A stretch of DNA of 64,000 nucleotides. Origin: Tsuneonella litorea. GTDB taxonomy: Bacteria > Pseudomonadota > Alphaproteobacteria > Sphingomonadales > Sphingomonadaceae. The stretch covers positions 1 through 64,000 of the forward strand of contig NZ_JAOAMV010000005.1 of the NCBI RefSeq assembly GCF_025154015.1. Direction: 5' to 3'. The translations under genes and the position numbers were made by a program. The notes beneath the pieces were generated by a model. It searched no databases, was not told the DNA's origin, and was given only the letters and a program-made list of their open reading frames with translations. Below, in pieces: positions 62,428-64,000 of this stretch. Numbering within the stretch: the stretch's first letter is position 1; each line of letters starts with the position of its first letter.

Positions 62428-63228
62428 GGCAGTCTCCTTGGTTGGAGGCTCACGCTTGCGATTTCCGAAGCCCGCGCGTTGCCGTGTCGGCCACATCCCG
62501 TGAGAACGGAAACCACCTTATCCGGGCGGACAGGTTGGCGAGGCGTAAGCCTGCTCTTGATGATGGAGCGAGTATACCACGACAAGGCTCCGGACGCTAC
62601 GCTTTGGGTAATTGAGGCTATCGTGCCCCGATCTCGACCAATCGGACGATCAAAGTGCAGCCCCAAGGGCAGCTCTCTGCTTCGGGTGCCGTCATTGCGC
62701 CGCGCCGAGACCTCTTCGGTGGCTTGCCGCAGCCCTCGCGCTCACCACTTTGAGTCTGGGAGAACAGCACAGCGCCAGCCGTGCAATTGCACGGCTGTAC
62801 AGGCTGTCTGCCGTGGAGTGGGTACATAGGATCTTTCAGCGCGCGTCGACTTGAGGTCCAGAAGTCTTCACGGTCCTTGTGGTCACTGCTTCTGGTGTTC
62901 CGTATGGGCAATCTCGTGCATGCATTCGGCGCGGCTGGGAGCCATTTTTGCGACCACTTGTCGAGCATCAGCGGCGCCACGCGTTTGAGCTCGGCGTATT
63001 TTTGTCGGTTGCTATGCCGGCGACGGGCTGGACCTGGTCACTAATGGGATCGAAATGGCAGATCGAATTGAAGATGCCGTGGTGGTGGTACCAGCATATC
63101 AATTCACTGGGCCACGACATGCGCCTCGGCGGACAGCAACTCGCCGTCTCTACCGACCTTGAAGCCGAGGTGCTCGACTCACTTGGGGGGCGTCGCAGCC
63201 CATATCTTTCCGGTTGGGCTGCTCAAAG
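62428..63228. other. intergenic region before wecC 3' end
   Basis: About 800 bases without a supported gene. It contains a 22-bp palindrome at 62776-62797. Confidence 0.35.
62776..62797. repeat. perfect 22-bp palindrome
   Basis: CAGCCGTGCAA followed directly by its reverse complement, with no central spacer. Such sites can be dimer-binding operators. No gene starts within 300 bases on either side, except on the minus strand (62427). Confidence 0.5.
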
Positions 63229-64000
63229 TCAGCCTGCTACGCGCAGTTTCGGCGGGCCGACGGCACTTTCGGTGTCGGTCCAAATGCCCCGGGTATCATA
63301 GATCACCGCGCCCGAGCGCTGCTCGCCTGGCACGACACGGAAGAGCTTGTGGTCGACCAGCACGATCAGCACGCCGCAGGTCTCGAGTACGGTGTCGAGA
63401 TCGACGAGGGTCGCGCCTGTCCCAGCGAACTCGGCCGGTAGATCGCCCGCAAAGGGTTCGACGATGCGGATTCGTTCGCCGAACCGTCGCGCCAGGGTTA
63501 CGGCGATAAACCGCGCCGGGCTTTCGCGGAAGTCGTCGATGTCAGCCTTGAAGGCGAGACCGAGGCAGGCGACCAGCAAGCCTGGGTTGGCCTCGATCAG
63601 CGCGGTGGCCCGGGCGAGGACGTGCCGCATCTTGGCGTCGTTGACTTCGCGAGCGGTGCGAATCAACCGCGACTCCTCCGGCGCGCCGTGAATGATGAAC
63701 CATGGGTCGACGGCTATGCAATGTCCCCCGACGCCCGGACCGGGCTGAAGGATGTTCACCCGCGGGTGGCGGTTGGCGAGACGAATGACCTCCCACACGT
63801 CGAGGCCCATGCGATCAGCGATCATCGAAAGCTCGTTGGCGAACGCGATGTTCACGTCGCGATAGGCGTTCTCAACGAGCTTGGTCATCTCGGCGCTCCT
63901 GGCGTCGGTGGTGACGCAGGTGCCGCGCACGAACAACTTGTAGAACGCCAGGGCCTCGCGTGCGCAACGGGGGGTGATCCCCCCGATCGAGCGGTCGTTG
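63229..64000 (-). CDS. wecC: UDP-N-acetyl-D-mannosamine dehydrogenase, 3' part
   Basis: C-terminal 256 codons of WecC; the 5' part lies beyond the end of the window. The frame begins NDRSIGGITPRCAREA and contains EMTKLVENAYRDVNIAFANE (catalytic Lys/Asn helix), GPGVGGHCIAVDPWF (catalytic Cys), GLAFKADIDDFRESPA and VDHK, all matching enterobacterial WecC closely. It oxidises UDP-ManNAc to UDP-ManNAcA with NAD, for capsule or surface polysaccharide synthesis. Conservation suggests a functional enzyme. Confidence 0.93.
   Translation of the reverse strand, partial: NDRSIGGITPRCAREALAFYKLFVRGTCVTTDARSAEMTKLVENAYRDVNIAFANELSMIADRMGLDVWEVIRLANRHPRVNILQPGPGVGGHCIAVDPWFIIHGAPEESRLIRTAREVNDAKMRHVLARATALIEANPGLLVACLGLAFKADIDDFRESPARFIAVTLARRFGERIRIVEPFAGDLPAEFAGTGATLVDLDTVLETCGVLIVLVDHKLFRVVPGEQRSGAVIYDTRGIWTDTESAVGPPKLRVAG

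Noticed and set aside
62879-63301. Plus-strand frame of 140 codons
   Set aside because: Overlaps the end of wecC antisense and has no recognisable domain or ribosome site.

Overview
The window looks like a chromosomal segment of a high-GC alphaproteobacterium, most likely Sphingomonadales (Sphingomonadaceae or Erythrobacteraceae). This is inferred from a full-length CtrA-type cell-cycle regulator, a Flp/Tad pilus locus in the alphaproteobacterial cpa order, PRC-barrel and FixJ-like proteins, and several small membrane proteins of a kind I associate with sphingomonads. No rRNA, complete tRNA or CRISPR array was recognised.

Layout. 1-1.4 kb is gene-poor and holds one 40-aa membrane peptide. 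1.4-9 kb has a PRC-barrel protein, a 7TM sensor histidine kinase facing a LuxR-type response regulator, and a five-gene envelope operon (COG3014-like, LpoB-like, small lipoprotein, YcfL-like, CsgG/LpoB-like). 9.6-15.7 kb is an accessory zone: a secreted protein, three ATGA-coupled small genes, an Xre-like HTH, a tyrosine recombinase and a decayed ugd remnant. 15.9-18.4 kb encodes a HerA-like ATPase and a membrane protein. 18.8-32 kb is a complete-looking Tad pilus locus (flp, cpaB, cpaC, lipoprotein, three TadE/G pseudopilin-like genes, cpaE, cpaF, tadB, tadC, tadD, cpaA) that runs on into a LytM peptidase and is followed by a J-domain protein.

33.9-45.1 kb is the most unusual block. It holds a TpsB transporter, a frameshifted TpsA exoprotein, a CHAT-protease lipoprotein, a one-TM protein kinase homologue whose catalytic loop has lost its Asp, Lys and Asn, and an OmpA-like protein. 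All are on one strand and together suggest a surface-protein secretion system with an attached protease and signalling arm.

45-51 kb is a decay-rich stretch: a MaoC-type hydratase, an IS3 remnant, a lone rmlD, an amber-interrupted ORF, a PilZ protein, a ctrA fragment and a ClpP-like periplasmic protein with a possibly split neighbour. 51.5-58 kb joins CtrA, a GGDEF-EAL protein, a second PilZ protein and a PgaC-like glycosyltransferase with an outer-membrane barrel, which looks like a c-di-GMP-linked exopolysaccharide and surface-attachment neighbourhood. 58-64 kb has TetR and FixJ-like regulators, a second copy of the Xre-like HTH lacking a normal start codon, and the 3' part of wecC running off the end.

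Functional thread: much of the window concerns the cell surface (pili, TPS adhesin, exopolysaccharide, nucleotide-sugar enzymes). Candidate CtrA boxes lie upstream of both flp and ctrA, so pilus expression may be tied to the cell cycle.
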